NCBI GenBank assembly: GCA_903832285.1
Contig: CAILAY010000016.1
Location: 1 to 64,000, forward strand
Reading direction: 5' to 3'
DNA length: 64,000 nt
Origin: an uncultured beta proteobacterium
GTDB taxonomy: Bacteria > Pseudomonadota > Gammaproteobacteria > Burkholderiales > Burkholderiaceae_C
The position numbers were made by a program, and so were the translations under genes. Positions 31,001 to 40,314 of this stretch are shown one piece after another. Below the pieces are notes generated by a model. It was not told the DNA's origin. It searched no databases and worked only from the letters and a program-made list of their open reading frames with translations. How positions within the stretch are numbered: the stretch's first letter is position 1; each line of letters opens with the position of its first letter.

Positions 31001-31601
31001 TCCAGCGTTCGATCTGATCGGAAAGTGCTATCGAAGTTTCCGAAAAATGACGCGCAGACTCTTCCTTTTGCTGCTCAAGACGCGCCATGGCTTGGTCGGT
31101 CGCCTCGTATATGCGCACGTTCTTCTCACTGGCGAGGAAGCGCACCAACTCGCCGTTCTGAAATGACCTTTCCACGGCCAGCAAGGTGAGGGCATGATCC
31201 ACATTGAGCTGGTACTGCGACAGTAAATCTTCCAGTTGAGACAACATTAGTTGAGTCGCTGGGGTCTGTGCCATCTTGGAACTCTCGTCCAAGGCATGAC
31301 GCAGCGTGTCGCGGGAGTGGTTCAAAGCCACGCGTGCGAGATCACGACTTGCCTCGTCCGGAGCCAGGATCATTTGCCGCAGTGACTGTCCCAACTCCAT
31401 CAGGTGGGTGTTCGCAGTCTTGATGTACGAAACGCCCCGCAGCTCGACCTCATACATGCGCTGAATCTGTTCGCTGTGCAGTCGGTTGGCATAGATCGAC
31501 TGCAGCCCCGTGGTGGTCAGGATCGCGAGCAGCGAGCCCAGGCCAAGCAGCAGCTTGGTGTTGATCTTTAGCCCTTCAAGGAATCTAAACACGGTCCTCA
31601 T
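28011..31601 (-). CDS. Membrane hybrid histidine kinase (HAMP-GAF-HisKA-HATPase-REC-REC-Hpt)
   Basis: A BarA-like 1196-residue phosphorelay protein. Order: membrane helix (about 17-39), helical periplasmic sensor domain (about 40-200), second helix (about 201-222), HAMP (to about 275), GAF-like domain (about 290-430), DHp domain with His in SHEIRTPMN (about H482), ATPase domain with GLGLAISKR (about 590-710), receiver 1 (about 720-845, [11 protein letters not shown]), receiver 2 (about 864-985, [11 protein letters not shown]) and a C-terminal Hpt domain with [10 protein letters not shown] (about H1045). All phosphorelay residues appear present. Its ATG overlaps the upstream short kinase by four bases (ATGA), and its end overlaps the HD-GYP gene, so the three are one unit. 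Signal unknown. Confidence 0.93.
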   Translation of the reverse strand: MRTVFRFLEGLKINTKLLLGLGSLLAILTTTGLQSIYANRLHSEQIQRMYEVELRGVSYIKTANTHLMELGQSLRQMILAPDEASRDLARVALNHSRDTLRHALDESSKMAQTPATQLMLSQLEDLLSQYQLNVDHALTLLAVERSFQNGELVRFLASEKNVRIYEATDQAMARLEQQKEESARHFSETSIALSDQIERWTLALQATGWLVALSLGGLLGISLRRPAERLRRSVEGLAAGRLDTTVEHTDMDNEIGAMARAITELQKVVRDADSQRWVKTCLSEISPALQATEDLEEFSAALMSRLTPIVQAQIGLFYVHDPRIDKYVYLGGWGVPCLSGMLRDFSAGEGLLGQCVLDGQSILISALQPSDLRIQSALIDVVPRAVSLFPVVNSSGNVLAVIELASLSLMQERHRVLMLELVPLIALNLEIFARNQFAHELLTQTQDQARELGLQRDELQIERMRAEDATRAKSEFLANMSHEIRTPMNAVIGLSHLALKTDMTTRQRDYLQKIHAEGTSLLGVINDILDFSKIEAGKMELEQLPFWLDELLDAMSSVVAKQTHDKGLEFLIRVAPDVPTGLLGDAMRFRQVLINLVNNAIKFTEKGQVKLELVVSQRQGNKIELTISVEDTGVGMTPEQCGQLFTAFTQADSSTTRRFGGTGLGLAISKRFVEMMGGAIWVKSKVGSGSTFTFKAWLELSDQQQPSVVCRGSAAGVHVLVVDDNASARQILIEQLATLGMAALGVADVSEGITALQTADTVEPFEVVLMDWRMPNVDGVDGTNLITHVLPLMHRPSVVIVTAYGADEVRDAGLRAGASAFIDKPVSLSRLWDTLAGIVGHLHAPHDAIALSNRDDMYLEGSKVLLVEDNEINQQIAVELMQSLGVQVTVANNGQEALDLLNAAPDPLPWSMVLMDLQMPVMDGHQATLTLRRNTRFRDLPIIAMTAHAMAEEGARCLAEGMNEHLTKPIDPIALARCIAHWALAPGGLHIADVDSVAGLRHCAGNRGLYFKLLQKFRRDLEYDPAQIRSALDGGDQELAQRVAHTLKGVAANIGALKCSDMSSAIELALRQKAPHHELDALLRTLEAHAFGLGRELLLATPALVPAPIPLQVVDAPDLLLRVCRELAAMLDANDAQALALLREHADLLQKGLGMDFEKLQRQIEDFQFESASMVLGVLASSSGVALTGETSHGTI

Positions 31602-32347
31602 GTTGACCTCAGCACATCGACTGCCATCGGAATTTCAAACCAGAAGGTGCTGCCCGGCAACATTGCCGGGGTATAACCAATGTCACCCTGCATCAAGTTC
31701 ACCAATTGGTAGCATATGGCCAGCCCCAACCCCAACCCGCCATACTCTCGGGTAGTGAAACTTTCCCCCTGGACAAAGGGCTGAAACAAGCGGCTCTCAG
31801 TGGCTGGTTGGACACCGATGCCGGTGTCGGTAATTTCAAAGCGAATGCGGGGCGTATCTTGACCATTACGAATTTCTCGCATCGATAGCACAATGCTGCC
31901 CGACGGGGTAAATTTCACAGCGTTGTCCAGCAAGTGGCTCAGGACCTGGCGAATCTTCCTTTCATCGCCGATCAAAGATTGGCTGGTGTGGGGAACTGGT
32001 GCGAAATCTATGTTCAAACACTTACTCGAAGCCAAGGGTGCCACATCGGCTATGCAGTCTTCCACCATTTTTCGCAACTTAATCGGCTGCAAGCAGCTGC
32101 TGAGTACGCCGGCCTCAATCTCGGCAAAAAGCAACCCTTCTTCAATCACGCTCATCAGCGCGTCGGCCGACTCGCGCAGCGCGTTGGCGAGCATCGCCTG
32201 TTCCTGATTCAGCGTGGTGTCCAGCAGGAGTTGAATCAACCCCAGTACACCGTTCATTGGTGTGCGAAGTTCATGGTTCAACGTGGGGAGAAATTGTGCT
32301 TTGTGCAGCAGCGCGCTACATGCTCTATTTTCCGTTGGGTATGACAT
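31598..32347 (-). CDS. Short soluble histidine kinase lacking a sensor domain
   Basis: The 249-residue protein is only a catalytic core: DHp with His in [11 protein letters not shown] (about H25), N-box LLDNAVKF, D-box ITDTGIGV and G-box GGLGLGLAI. No membrane helix, PAS or receiver. It lies between two large membrane kinases, 4 bases after one and overlapping the next by 4. It may act on a receiver of a neighbour or form mixed dimers with the hybrid kinase whose DHp it resembles. Confidence 0.85.
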   Translation of the reverse strand: MSYPTENRACSALLHKAQFLPTLNHELRTPMNGVLGLIQLLLDTTLNQEQAMLANALRESADALMSVIEEGLLFAEIEAGVLSSCLQPIKLRKMVEDCIADVAPLASSKCLNIDFAPVPHTSQSLIGDERKIRQVLSHLLDNAVKFTPSGSIVLSMREIRNGQDTPRIRFEITDTGIGVQPATESRLFQPFVQGESFTTREYGGLGLGLAICYQLVNLMQGDIGYTPAMLPGSTFWFEIPMAVDVLRST

Positions 32348-32351
32348 AGAT

Positions 32352-34424
32352 CTAACGCCGTTGGGTAGCGAGTGTTGGTTCTTTCGGAAAATGCAGTGGC
32401 AGACACAGACTGACTCGGGTGCCCCGGCCGATCGTGCTGGTCAAAGTAATTTGTCCTTGATGCAATGCCATGATTTCCTTGGCAATGCTCATTCCCAAAC
32501 CGGTGCCAGGAAGCTTGCCAGAGGCATCGGCGCGGTAAAAGCGCTCGCCCACGCGTTTTAGTTGTTCTGGTGTCAGGCCAATGCCTGGGTCAGTAATGTG
32601 AATACACACTCGTGGTTCCCGTACCGGTTCGGCCGTCTGTTCCATCTCCAGAATAATGTCGCCGCCGCCTGGTGAGTACTTGTAAGCGTTAGACAAGACG
32701 TTCAAGATGGCCTGCTGCAACTTCCCACTGTCGGCCATGACAAACGTTGGCGTGGTTGGGAACACGAGATTTGGAGCACTGCGCTGCGCGGGTAGTGCAA
32801 AACCTTTGACAAGTTGCGTGATCAGTTCCTGTAGGCAGAGACCGGTATAGCGAAAATCCTTGCCGCGACGTTCTTCGATGCGTGCCAGGTCGAGCAGCTC
32901 ATTGAGGATATTGGCCATGTACTTGGATTGTTCAAATATGATGGTCAAGGATTCCCGCTGTTCTTTCGGACTCAACTCCAGATTCAACAGCACTTCTGAA
33001 AAACCTAGCACGCCTGCCATCGGAGTACGCAGTTCATGCGCCGCTGTGGACAGGAATTCGCTCTTCATTTGATCCAATTCCACTTCGTGCGTCACGTCGC
33101 GGAGGGACAGGATCTGGGACACAGTTCTGTCACTGCTGGGCAGCAGGATAACCTCCAATATCTTCCGACTCGGGTGGTCCATTTCCAGCAATTCACGTTC
33201 CGGATTTCTCTTGAGTTTTGACTTGTCTCGCAGCGCGGAAATTCCGATGAACCGAGCCTCCGCCTTGCAGCGCTGCGCCAGCCACGAGGAGAATGCGTTT
33301 TCGTCCATACCCTCCACGGTGGCCACACCCTGATTCGTCATCTGTGCAAATGCCTGGTTCACATGGCTGACGCGGTGATTCGGACCAAAGGAGACAAAGC
33401 CATCTGGGCTCAAGGATAAGATGGCGCTAAGCTGTTCGGTCTTATCCTGGGCGTTTTGCTGCGCGAGTCGATGCGCGTCGGTGGCCATACGAATTCGCCG
33501 TAAATAGTGGTTCAATCCTGCTGCCAGAATCAGTATCAGCAGGCTAAGCAGAGAGGTCTGAAGGATCAGGGAATCTCTGCCATGGCGATGATTTGCGAGC
33601 AACTCCTGCATCGAAATCCCGGCAGATACCGCAAGCGGGTAACCCGGTATCTTTCGAAAGTAGTACATGCGCTCGACGCCGTCCACCACCGACGAACTGA
33701 TGTAGGTGCCGAACATTTCTCCGCGCTTCATGCGCGCAAACATCGAAGCTCCCGAGGCCGAAGTGCCAAACTCCTCCTTGGAGCCCAGTTTGCGGGCAAG
33801 CGCCATGCCATCGAGTCCATACAGCGCAGCCAAGCCCTGAGAACCCAGGTTCAGTTCGCTGTAGAAGCGCGTGAAATAGCCTGGATCAATGGATACCACT
33901 ACGACTCCGGCAAATTCACCGTCTGCTCGCGTGATGCGCCGCGTGAGTTGGACCGACCATTTTCCGCTGGCGCGACCCAGAACCGGTTTTGAGATAAAGA
34001 GCTGGCCGGTATCGGCCTCCACATGCACCCGAAAGTGCTCGCGGTCCGAGAGATCAAGTCCGCGTGCTATCGTCAAATTGGATAACACGTAAATACCCTT
34101 CTCATTGATGACGCCGACCTGATTAAAAATCTCGACGTCAATCACGCCCTTTTCCGTCAACCCGCGCAAATCGAGCTTGTCCCCCATTTTCAGATAGCCG
34201 GCTTGGACGAAGCGGATGACTTGGTCGGCGCTGCGAAGGGTGCGGATGGCGTGCTCCTGGCTGACTCGTGTCAGGTTGGACAAGTCTCTCTCGACGCCCA
34301 AGGTCTCCCGTGCGCGGTTTGCATTCACCAACTGGTATGCATGTCCCCATGCCAATGAGATGAGCATCACAGCAGTAAGCCAGACAATGAGCTTCGTTAG
34401 CAGAGACGCATTGGATGGCGTCAT
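32352..34424 (-). CDS. Membrane histidine kinase with periplasmic Cache-type sensor and PAS domain
   Basis: A 690-residue kinase. Helix 1 (about 11-30), a periplasmic double-Cache-like domain (about 40-285, with GLDLSDREHFRVH and VVSIDPGYFTRFY, typical of this fold), helix 2 (about 290-312), PAS (about 335-450), DHp with AAHELRTPMAG (about H463) and ATPase domain (N-box VLSNAYKYSPGG, GTGLGMSIAKE). No receiver. It strongly resembles the 734-residue kinase at 41241-43445 from the PAS domain onward, so the two share an origin but sense differently. Double-Cache domains usually bind small organic molecules. Confidence 0.9.
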   Translation of the reverse strand: MTPSNASLLTKLIVWLTAVMLISLAWGHAYQLVNANRARETLGVERDLSNLTRVSQEHAIRTLRSADQVIRFVQAGYLKMGDKLDLRGLTEKGVIDVEIFNQVGVINEKGIYVLSNLTIARGLDLSDREHFRVHVEADTGQLFISKPVLGRASGKWSVQLTRRITRADGEFAGVVVVSIDPGYFTRFYSELNLGSQGLAALYGLDGMALARKLGSKEEFGTSASGASMFARMKRGEMFGTYISSSVVDGVERMYYFRKIPGYPLAVSAGISMQELLANHRHGRDSLILQTSLLSLLILILAAGLNHYLRRIRMATDAHRLAQQNAQDKTEQLSAILSLSPDGFVSFGPNHRVSHVNQAFAQMTNQGVATVEGMDENAFSSWLAQRCKAEARFIGISALRDKSKLKRNPERELLEMDHPSRKILEVILLPSSDRTVSQILSLRDVTHEVELDQMKSEFLSTAAHELRTPMAGVLGFSEVLLNLELSPKEQRESLTIIFEQSKYMANILNELLDLARIEERRGKDFRYTGLCLQELITQLVKGFALPAQRSAPNLVFPTTPTFVMADSGKLQQAILNVLSNAYKYSPGGGDIILEMEQTAEPVREPRVCIHITDPGIGLTPEQLKRVGERFYRADASGKLPGTGLGMSIAKEIMALHQGQITLTSTIGRGTRVSLCLPLHFPKEPTLATQRR

Positions 34425-34531
34425 GGGGTGGATCTCTGCACTTGGCGTTGATCCGTAACAAAACGAATTTCCCGCTCAGGTTCCAGGCCCCCGCCGTGCC
34501 ACCGGGTATTGGTTGGAGAAGTCATCGCGAC

Positions 34532-36769
34532 CTAGACACTTTCGGACGGCTGACGCTCAGTCGGCAGGGCCCACGCCAGAAACTCATCAGCCAGCATGGG
34601 CTTTCCTGTTAATAGTCCTTGCACCAAGTTGCATCCCTGGGATGCCAATAGGTCCATCTGAGCCTTGCTCTCGACGCCACCAGCCGTTACCTCCATGCCC
34701 ATAGCCCCCGCAATCCCTATGAAGCATTCGCAAATGGCGTTTGCGGCGGTAGACTGTGTCAGATCTCGCACAAAATTCCGGTCAATCTTCAGTCGATGAA
34801 CAGACAAAGATCCCAAGCGGGAAAGGCTGCTGTAACCCGAGCCAAAATCGTCAATCGCAATTTTTACCGCCATCTCCCTCAATTGGCTCAAACGTGAACG
34901 ACCGTCCTGAAGGTACTGCATGGCATCGGCCTCGGAAATCTCCAACTCCAGCGAGCTGGGATGAATCCCGTTTATGAGCAAAATGTGGCTAATGCGCTCG
35001 GTGAACTGCGGGTCCTGCAATTGGCGAGAGGAGATATTGACCGATAGCGAAAGGTGCGGCAAGCCACCACTTTGCCATTTCCTCAATTGCTGACATGCAG
35101 TTTCAAAAACCCAATAGCCCAAAGCAACGATGGCGCCATTCCTTTCGGCGATTGGAATGAAGGTTAAAGGCGATACATCACCAAGCAGCGGGTGCTTCCA
35201 CCGCAACAAAACTTCGCAGCCGCGCAACTTGTGCGTCCTGTCAGGCGTTACTTGGGGCTGGTACAGCAAGTACAGCTCTCGGCGCTCCAGCGCCTTCCAA
35301 ATCTCAAACCCCAGATCCGCTACTGGATGAACGGTATTGCCAGTCTCAAAGAAGCTGAACTCCAATCCGAAGCGCTTGGCACCGTACATGGCCGCGTCGG
35401 CATTCTTCAGCAGCGTTTGAACATCGTCTCCATCGACTGGATAGCGGGCACCACCGATGCTCACGCCGATGGTCAGAATCTTGCCATCGGCCAATTGAAT
35501 GGGTGCATTCAATGCATTCAACACGCTACTGGCAATGCTATAAGCATCTTCGTCGCTTACCGGACTTTGCAACAGGATGACGAACTCGTCCCCTCCCACA
35601 CGCGCCAACATATCGCTTTGGCGAACGGTGGTCTGAAGGCGCGCGCTCACCTCACGCAAAACCTGATCCCCAACCTCGTGACCAAACTCGTCGTTGATCG
35701 GTTTGAACCTATTCAGATCAATGTACATAACGCAGAAATTGGTACCGTCACGACTGGCGTTTGCGATCGCCTGAGTCAAACGGCTTTCGAGGAGGCGCCG
35801 ATTGGGAAGGCCCGTCAGTGAATCATGGTAGGCCAGATCGGCAAGCTGTTGCGCCTCGCTGTCGCGATGGGTAATGTCGACCATGGCGCTGATGTAGGAC
35901 ACAGTCGCGCCGCTTTCATTCTTGACCGCGCGAACGGTCTTCCACTCGGTGTAGATATGGCCGTTTTTCTTTCGATTGAAGAACTCACCAGTCCAACTAC
36001 CGGCATCGATCAGGTACGTCCAAAACGATCTATAGAAGTCAGTGCCTTGTCGACCTGAACTGAGCACGCGCGGATTGTCACCGACAATATCCGCACCGCT
36101 GTAACCGGTGATCTTGCTGAAAGCGGGATTGACGGAACATACCAACCCATCGGCATCGGTGATTAGCAGACCTTCCGCACAATCGCTCGACATCAGCATC
36201 AGATTCTGGTTTTCGATATCGCTCAAGTCACTTTGTACTTCAGCATTTAGCAACCAAAATATTTCCAATCGGTCAAGCTTTCGCACCGGCATAACCAGTG
36301 CGTCATAGATAATGTTGCGCTGCGTCGCGCTGTCTTTCATCACCAACTTGCGCTGCTCGAGCGCACCGGTGGCTCCAACGCCGACGAACCCGGCCAGCAG
36401 CTTTGTCACCATTTCCAAATGAGACCAATGTATGAACTGCCAGATGAACTTGCCTTTGAGTTCCGGTCCCCCCGATGCGAAGACTCGTTGGGCCCCGGGG
36501 CTGGCCCGCACAATTTCGCCCTGACTGTCCGTCACAAAGTACTGCTCAATGGTCTTGGGAATGGCGCCCAAAAGCACGTCGGCACTCTGTGTGTTTCGGC
36601 CATGAGACTGGAGCACCAGTTGGTACCGCTGTTGCAGCAGCGTCTGCTGTTCCATCAAATCGCGTAGATCTTGAGCGTAGATGAATAGCTGCCGCTGAAG
36701 CGCATCCAGGTTTCGTCGCGGCAATGCGGCCTTGACTGCAACAGCGGCGGTTGCGGCGGCGGTGTTCAT
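34532..36769 (-). CDS. PAS-GGDEF-EAL protein: intact diguanylate cyclase motif, degenerate EAL
   Basis: The 745-residue protein has an N-terminal helical region, a PAS domain (about 205-305, VNPAFSKITGYSGADI), GGDEF (about 320-480) and EAL (about 490-735). The cyclase signature VGGDEF (about residue 392) is complete. The EAL domain departs from the active consensus: EVL replaces EAL, and the conserved AEGVE loop reads AGGVE, losing the first Glu that helps bind metal in active enzymes. DDFGSGYSS and the QG-x-x-x-G-K-P segment are kept. I infer a cyclase with a weak or inactive phosphodiesterase domain used for binding. No membrane helix. Starts within the stop of the upstream receiver gene (ATGA), so that receiver is its partner. 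Confidence 0.88.
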   Translation of the reverse strand: MNTAAATAAVAVKAALPRRNLDALQRQLFIYAQDLRDLMEQQTLLQQRYQLVLQSHGRNTQSADVLLGAIPKTIEQYFVTDSQGEIVRASPGAQRVFASGGPELKGKFIWQFIHWSHLEMVTKLLAGFVGVGATGALEQRKLVMKDSATQRNIIYDALVMPVRKLDRLEIFWLLNAEVQSDLSDIENQNLMLMSSDCAEGLLITDADGLVCSVNPAFSKITGYSGADIVGDNPRVLSSGRQGTDFYRSFWTYLIDAGSWTGEFFNRKKNGHIYTEWKTVRAVKNESGATVSYISAMVDITHRDSEAQQLADLAYHDSLTGLPNRRLLESRLTQAIANASRDGTNFCVMYIDLNRFKPINDEFGHEVGDQVLREVSARLQTTVRQSDMLARVGGDEFVILLQSPVSDEDAYSIASSVLNALNAPIQLADGKILTIGVSIGGARYPVDGDDVQTLLKNADAAMYGAKRFGLEFSFFETGNTVHPVADLGFEIWKALERRELYLLYQPQVTPDRTHKLRGCEVLLRWKHPLLGDVSPLTFIPIAERNGAIVALGYWVFETACQQLRKWQSGGLPHLSLSVNISSRQLQDPQFTERISHILLINGIHPSSLELEISEADAMQYLQDGRSRLSQLREMAVKIAIDDFGSGYSSLSRLGSLSVHRLKIDRNFVRDLTQSTAANAICECFIGIAGAMGMEVTAGGVESKAQMDLLASQGCNLVQGLLTGKPMLADEFLAWALPTERQPSESV

Positions 36770-37128
36770 GACATTTTGTCCCGGACCCAGCCCACAACTT
36801 CGAGCGGGCTGAAGGGTTTGGTGAAGTAGGCATCAGCGCCGCGTTGTCTCGCTGCGTCACCGTCCGCGACTTGTCCCCGTGCGGTAATCATGGCGACCGC
36901 CGTGTCATGGGTTAGCGGATCACCTTTGATTTGTTCAAGCACCTGAAGACCATCCATTTCCCCCGGCATCATGACGTCAAGCAGCACGATCTTGGGCGAA
37001 TGCCGTCGCACCATGTCGAGCGCGGTCGCGCCATCTTCCGCTTCCAGCAATTCAATGCCCTTGCCAAGCGTGATTGCCAGCAGGCGGCGTATGTCCGGGT
37101 GATCGTCAACGATGAGGATTTTGGTCAT
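36766..37128 (-). CDS. Stand-alone receiver domain protein (partner of the GGDEF-EAL protein)
   Basis: A 120-residue CheY-like receiver: ILIVDDH at the N-terminus, phosphoacceptor Asp in VVLLDVMMPGE-type motif (here IVLLDVMMPGEMDG), Thr in MITARG and Lys in YFTKPFSP. No output domain. It overlaps the downstream PAS-GGDEF-EAL gene by four bases. Very similar to the receiver at 38805-39167, which is likewise joined to a PAS-GGDEF gene. Confidence 0.9.
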   Translation of the reverse strand: MTKILIVDDHPDIRRLLAITLGKGIELLEAEDGATALDMVRRHSPKIVLLDVMMPGEMDGLQVLEQIKGDPLTHDTAVAMITARGQVADGDAARQRGADAYFTKPFSPLEVVGWVRDKMS

Positions 37129-37299
37129 GATGATTCTCCAAAGTATTTTTCATAGAAATGAAAATTTTGTAGATAGTCGATTCGGTATCGCCGTTCTGGT
37201 CTGATCAGGATGGAACGACCCTCTCTGCGCAGATTGGTACCGGGCACAATCGACCCGTGTTTGCAGCAGACGCGGCGTCGCCCTTTTTCGCAGCTGTGA

Positions 37300-38808
37300 T
37301 TAAGGGCCATCATCCAACTCCATTACGCTGTTGAAGTCTGGGTGTTGGCGGTAAGGGGGTGGCAGTCGTTCGTCTGGGCGTGCCATCGCAAATTGCAATA
37401 TCGGCGACTTGTATTGCATCTCGGATCTGGCGATACGCAGCAGTTGCTCAAAGTCCCTGCCATCTTTCGGGTATCGGGCAAGTCCCACACTGACGGAAGT
37501 GACGCTGATGGTCCCTATTGACAGGCTGAACGGTTCGGTGAAGGCGTGGCGTACCATATCTGTGCCGCTATCGTTGTCGGCATCGGCGGGGTCATTTGGC
37601 AAGAGCACCAGAAAGTTCCCGCCCCCCACGCGTGCCACGGTGGTGTCCGGGGGCATCCGGTCCTGCAGCCGCTTGCCACCTGCCTGTAGGAGTTGGTCGG
37701 CTTGCTCATGTCCCAACTCCCGGGCTAGTTCGTCAAATCGCTCCAAAGCGATCCACAATACGGAAACGTTGATGTTTTCTCGGTTCGCGTTGGACAAGGC
37801 CCGCATCAATCGAATCTCGAATAGGCGCCGATTGGCCAGTCCCGTGAGAAGATCAGTGTAAGAGTTCAGGCTGTAGTGCTTGTCTTCGTCAGCGCCCTTT
37901 GACAAGTCGGCACAAGCGGCGATATAGGTGATCGTCTCCCCCAGCGAGTCTTTGACCGCCTTGACAGTAGCCCATTCAAAATATATTTGACCGTTCTTGC
38001 GGCGGTTGAATAGCTCCCCGGTCCAACTGCCATTCTGCTGCAACTGGCTCCAGAAGCTGCGATAGAAAGGGGGATCCTGCAGCCCGGAACTGAGCATGCG
38101 TGGGTTTTGCCCAATGACCTCGGCGGCGCTATATCCAGTGATGCGGGTAAAGGCGGGGTTAACGGCTCGTATGCGGACGTCCGCATTGGTGATCAGCAGC
38201 GCCTCTTTGGCATCGCCAAAAATGGGAAATGCTTTTTCGAAGTCCAGCGTCTCGGAACCTCTGCCCACTGGGTTACCGAAAAGCCAATAGAGTTCCATGC
38301 CCACCATCAGGACCAGAACCTCGTAGCCCTGGTCGCCCGATGCCGGGTCGCCGGCGCACAGGAATAGTCGGTCCTGACGGATGAAGCCGTTTGCGCGGCA
38401 GTCGGAGAAGCTTTGAATGATCTCTTTGATCCGATCGCGCTCGTAGTAGGGCATCAACTGCTGCAGAGGCAGAAAATTTAGGGGTCTGCCTGGCTGGGAC
38501 AGCGTCATTGCTGCATCCGGACTGACCTGCATGATCAGTCCGTCTTTATCGGTCACAAGGTACAGGCTGATTGACTTTAGCAGGCTGCTCAACAGCATGT
38601 CAGCATCCTGCTCACCACGACCAAAAAACTGAAGTACTTTTTGGTGGCGCTGAAGCAATCTGCTTTGCATCGCCAGCAGTTCCTGCAGATCCTGGGCATA
38701 GCGGAATAGCTGCGGCCTCTGGTCCAAGGGTTCGAAATGATCGACGTTGATGGGAATTCCGATGGCGGATTCACCCGCAGCTCGGGTTCCCATTGAAAGT
38801 TGGTTCAC
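37300..38808 (-). CDS. PAS-GGDEF-like protein with degenerate cyclase motif
   Basis: Parallel to the 34532-36769 protein: an N-terminal region (FRYAQDLQELLAMQSRLLQRHQKVL), a PAS domain (VNPAFTRITGYSAAEV), and a GGDEF-fold domain that starts LTGLANRR. The active-site signature reads GGGNF (about residue 396) in place of GGDEF, so cyclase activity is unlikely; a binding or regulatory role is inferred. There is no EAL domain. The track start (GTG 38829) lies within the receiver gene; the GTG at 38808 overlaps the receiver's TGA (GTGA) and has AGAAGG upstream, mirroring the paralogous pair. A 171-base gap follows before the next receiver gene. Confidence 0.85.
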   Translation of the reverse strand: MNQLSMGTRAAGESAIGIPINVDHFEPLDQRPQLFRYAQDLQELLAMQSRLLQRHQKVLQFFGRGEQDADMLLSSLLKSISLYLVTDKDGLIMQVSPDAAMTLSQPGRPLNFLPLQQLMPYYERDRIKEIIQSFSDCRANGFIRQDRLFLCAGDPASGDQGYEVLVLMVGMELYWLFGNPVGRGSETLDFEKAFPIFGDAKEALLITNADVRIRAVNPAFTRITGYSAAEVIGQNPRMLSSGLQDPPFYRSFWSQLQQNGSWTGELFNRRKNGQIYFEWATVKAVKDSLGETITYIAACADLSKGADEDKHYSLNSYTDLLTGLANRRLFEIRLMRALSNANRENINVSVLWIALERFDELARELGHEQADQLLQAGGKRLQDRMPPDTTVARVGGGNFLVLLPNDPADADNDSGTDMVRHAFTEPFSLSIGTISVTSVSVGLARYPKDGRDFEQLLRIARSEMQYKSPILQFAMARPDERLPPPYRQHPDFNSVMELDDGP

Positions 38809-39167
38809 TTCACCTTCTCCCGCACCCACGACACCACTTCAAGTGGGCTGAAGGGCTTAATAAAGTAGGCGTCGGCTCCAAGTTTGCGCGCTGCGTCACC
38901 ATCAGCGGCCTGCCCCCGCGCGGTAACCATGGCGACCAAAACTCCTCGGTTGAGTGGATCGTTCTTAATCTTCTCCAGTACCTGCAGGCCGTTTATTTCG
39001 CCAGGCATCATGACATCGAGCAGCACCACTTGGGGACGGTGTCGTCGCACCACTTCCAGCGCACTCGCTCCGTCTTCCGCCTCCAGTAATTCATACTCCT
39101 TGCCGAGTGTGATTGCCAGTAGGCGGCGTACGTCCGAGTGGTCATCAACGATGAGAACTTTGGTCAT
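38805..39167 (-). CDS. Stand-alone receiver domain protein (partner of the degenerate GGDEF protein)
   Basis: A 120-residue CheY-like receiver with VLIVDDH, LLDVMMPGEINGLQ, MVTARG and YFIKPFSP. Paralogue of the receiver at 36766-37128. Its ATG lies inside the 3' end of the kinase-like gene (23-base overlap) and its stop overlaps the next gene by four bases, so the three are translated from one message. Confidence 0.9.
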   Translation of the reverse strand: MTKVLIVDDHSDVRRLLAITLGKEYELLEAEDGASALEVVRRHRPQVVLLDVMMPGEINGLQVLEKIKNDPLNRGVLVAMVTARGQAADGDAARKLGADAYFIKPFSPLEVVSWVREKVK

Positions 39168-40314
39168 GGTGACGGGCTCCAGTGTTTGCGTGATTTTTCG
39201 GAGACATGAGCTGGGCCATGTCCGCGGCGTAGGCTTGTGCCTGCAACGTGTAGCGGCATTCAGAGCAGGAGGCGCGACTGCGTTCGTGATCCGGCAGGCC
39301 CGTCGCCAGCGTGAGCGTGAAAGACTCCACCTGCCGTTCCTGAGCTTCGGCGGTGGAAGAATTTGGCATGTACTCCAGCTTCAGTTGTCCGGAATGTAGC
39401 TCAATGATGCGACGACAGATCGCCTGATGTATGACCTGCTCCCGGGGTGAAACCAACTTGTCGTTAGTGCTCACTCGGTCTTCGTCATGCGCTACGGCGT
39501 TGGCACGCGCGAAGCTGCTTGTGCCCACGACGACATGTCCTGTGATGACGATGAAATCCCCAAGCTGCCGCAAGCCGATCTCGATCTTGCTGGTGGCTGG
39601 TGCACTTCGTCCCAGGTTCTCAAGCAGTACTCGCAATGCCTTGTTCAACCACGCTCCGTGACCATAAACCATGCCACGTGGCATGCCCAGCGGGTTGAAG
39701 AAATATTGAACTCCCGGGGGCGCCGCCAAGCTTGGAAGGAGGTGTTGAAGTACATCAACCAAGTTCAATCGTTCATCGAGAAAGATGTGGTCGCGCTGTT
39801 TCAGCAACCAAAGGTTGGATATCATTTGCAGCGTGTGGTCAATCTCACCGCACGCGACTGCGATGGTTTCGTTCTCGGGCGCTGCTTCCTTCAAGTTATT
39901 CACCAAGACGCGCAACTCGGACATTAACCCGTCGGCGAGCAGTAGCGCGCTGCTGCTGGTCGCATTAGTGTCGGCAAAAGGTGTCCCCGCAGACGCCACC
40001 GGCGCCGCACTGGGGGAAATAAACACTGCGTAGTTCTGTGGTCCGTTTCTGCACAACCAGGCCTTCGCCCATTTCTTCGGTTGGTTGAAGGCACCCAGAC
40101 ATAAGTCGACCCGCGTAGGCACAAGTGCACCAGTCTTCGCTTCCTGTTCTACCAGATGTTTGAGGGCGGTTCGCACGGCCTCACCTTCTTGCATCCAGAA
40201 GTCTGCGGCGCGGTTATGCGTCAGAATTTCCCCATGGCCGTCCAGCAAGATGACTCCCTCTGTCATTTCCTGCAACATCGGCATGTCAAAGTTCAGGAGC
40301 AGGTTCAGATTCAT
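39145..40314 (-). CDS. Degenerate histidine-kinase-like protein
   Basis: The 389-residue protein starts at ATG 40314; the track start adds 42 unrelated residues from within the upstream gene. Residues 1-120 look like a PAS domain (EMTEGVILLDGHGEILTHNRAA). The middle shows an N-box-like helix (NKALRVLLENLGRSA) and a beta-strand region suggesting a HATPase fold, but I find no H-E-L/I-R-T-P phosphoacceptor motif and no clear G-box. It may be a pseudokinase or a kinase with a divergent DHp. A C-terminal Cys pair (CSEC) and His-rich tail are unusual. Overlaps both neighbours. Confidence 0.65.
   Translation of the reverse strand: MNLNLLLNFDMPMLQEMTEGVILLDGHGEILTHNRAADFWMQEGEAVRTALKHLVEQEAKTGALVPTRVDLCLGAFNQPKKWAKAWLCRNGPQNYAVFISPSAAPVASAGTPFADTNATSSSALLLADGLMSELRVLVNNLKEAAPENETIAVACGEIDHTLQMISNLWLLKQRDHIFLDERLNLVDVLQHLLPSLAAPPGVQYFFNPLGMPRGMVYGHGAWLNKALRVLLENLGRSAPATSKIEIGLRQLGDFIVITGHVVVGTSSFARANAVAHDEDRVSTNDKLVSPREQVIHQAICRRIIELHSGQLKLEYMPNSSTAEAQERQVESFTLTLATGLPDHERSRASCSECRYTLQAQAYAADMAQLMSPKNHANTGARHHDQSSHR

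Noticed and set aside
37125-37313. 62-residue ORF between the two receiver/GGDEF pairs
   Set aside because: Lies in a 171-base gap, has no ribosome site or family features, and overlaps both neighbours slightly; more likely spacer with a promoter.
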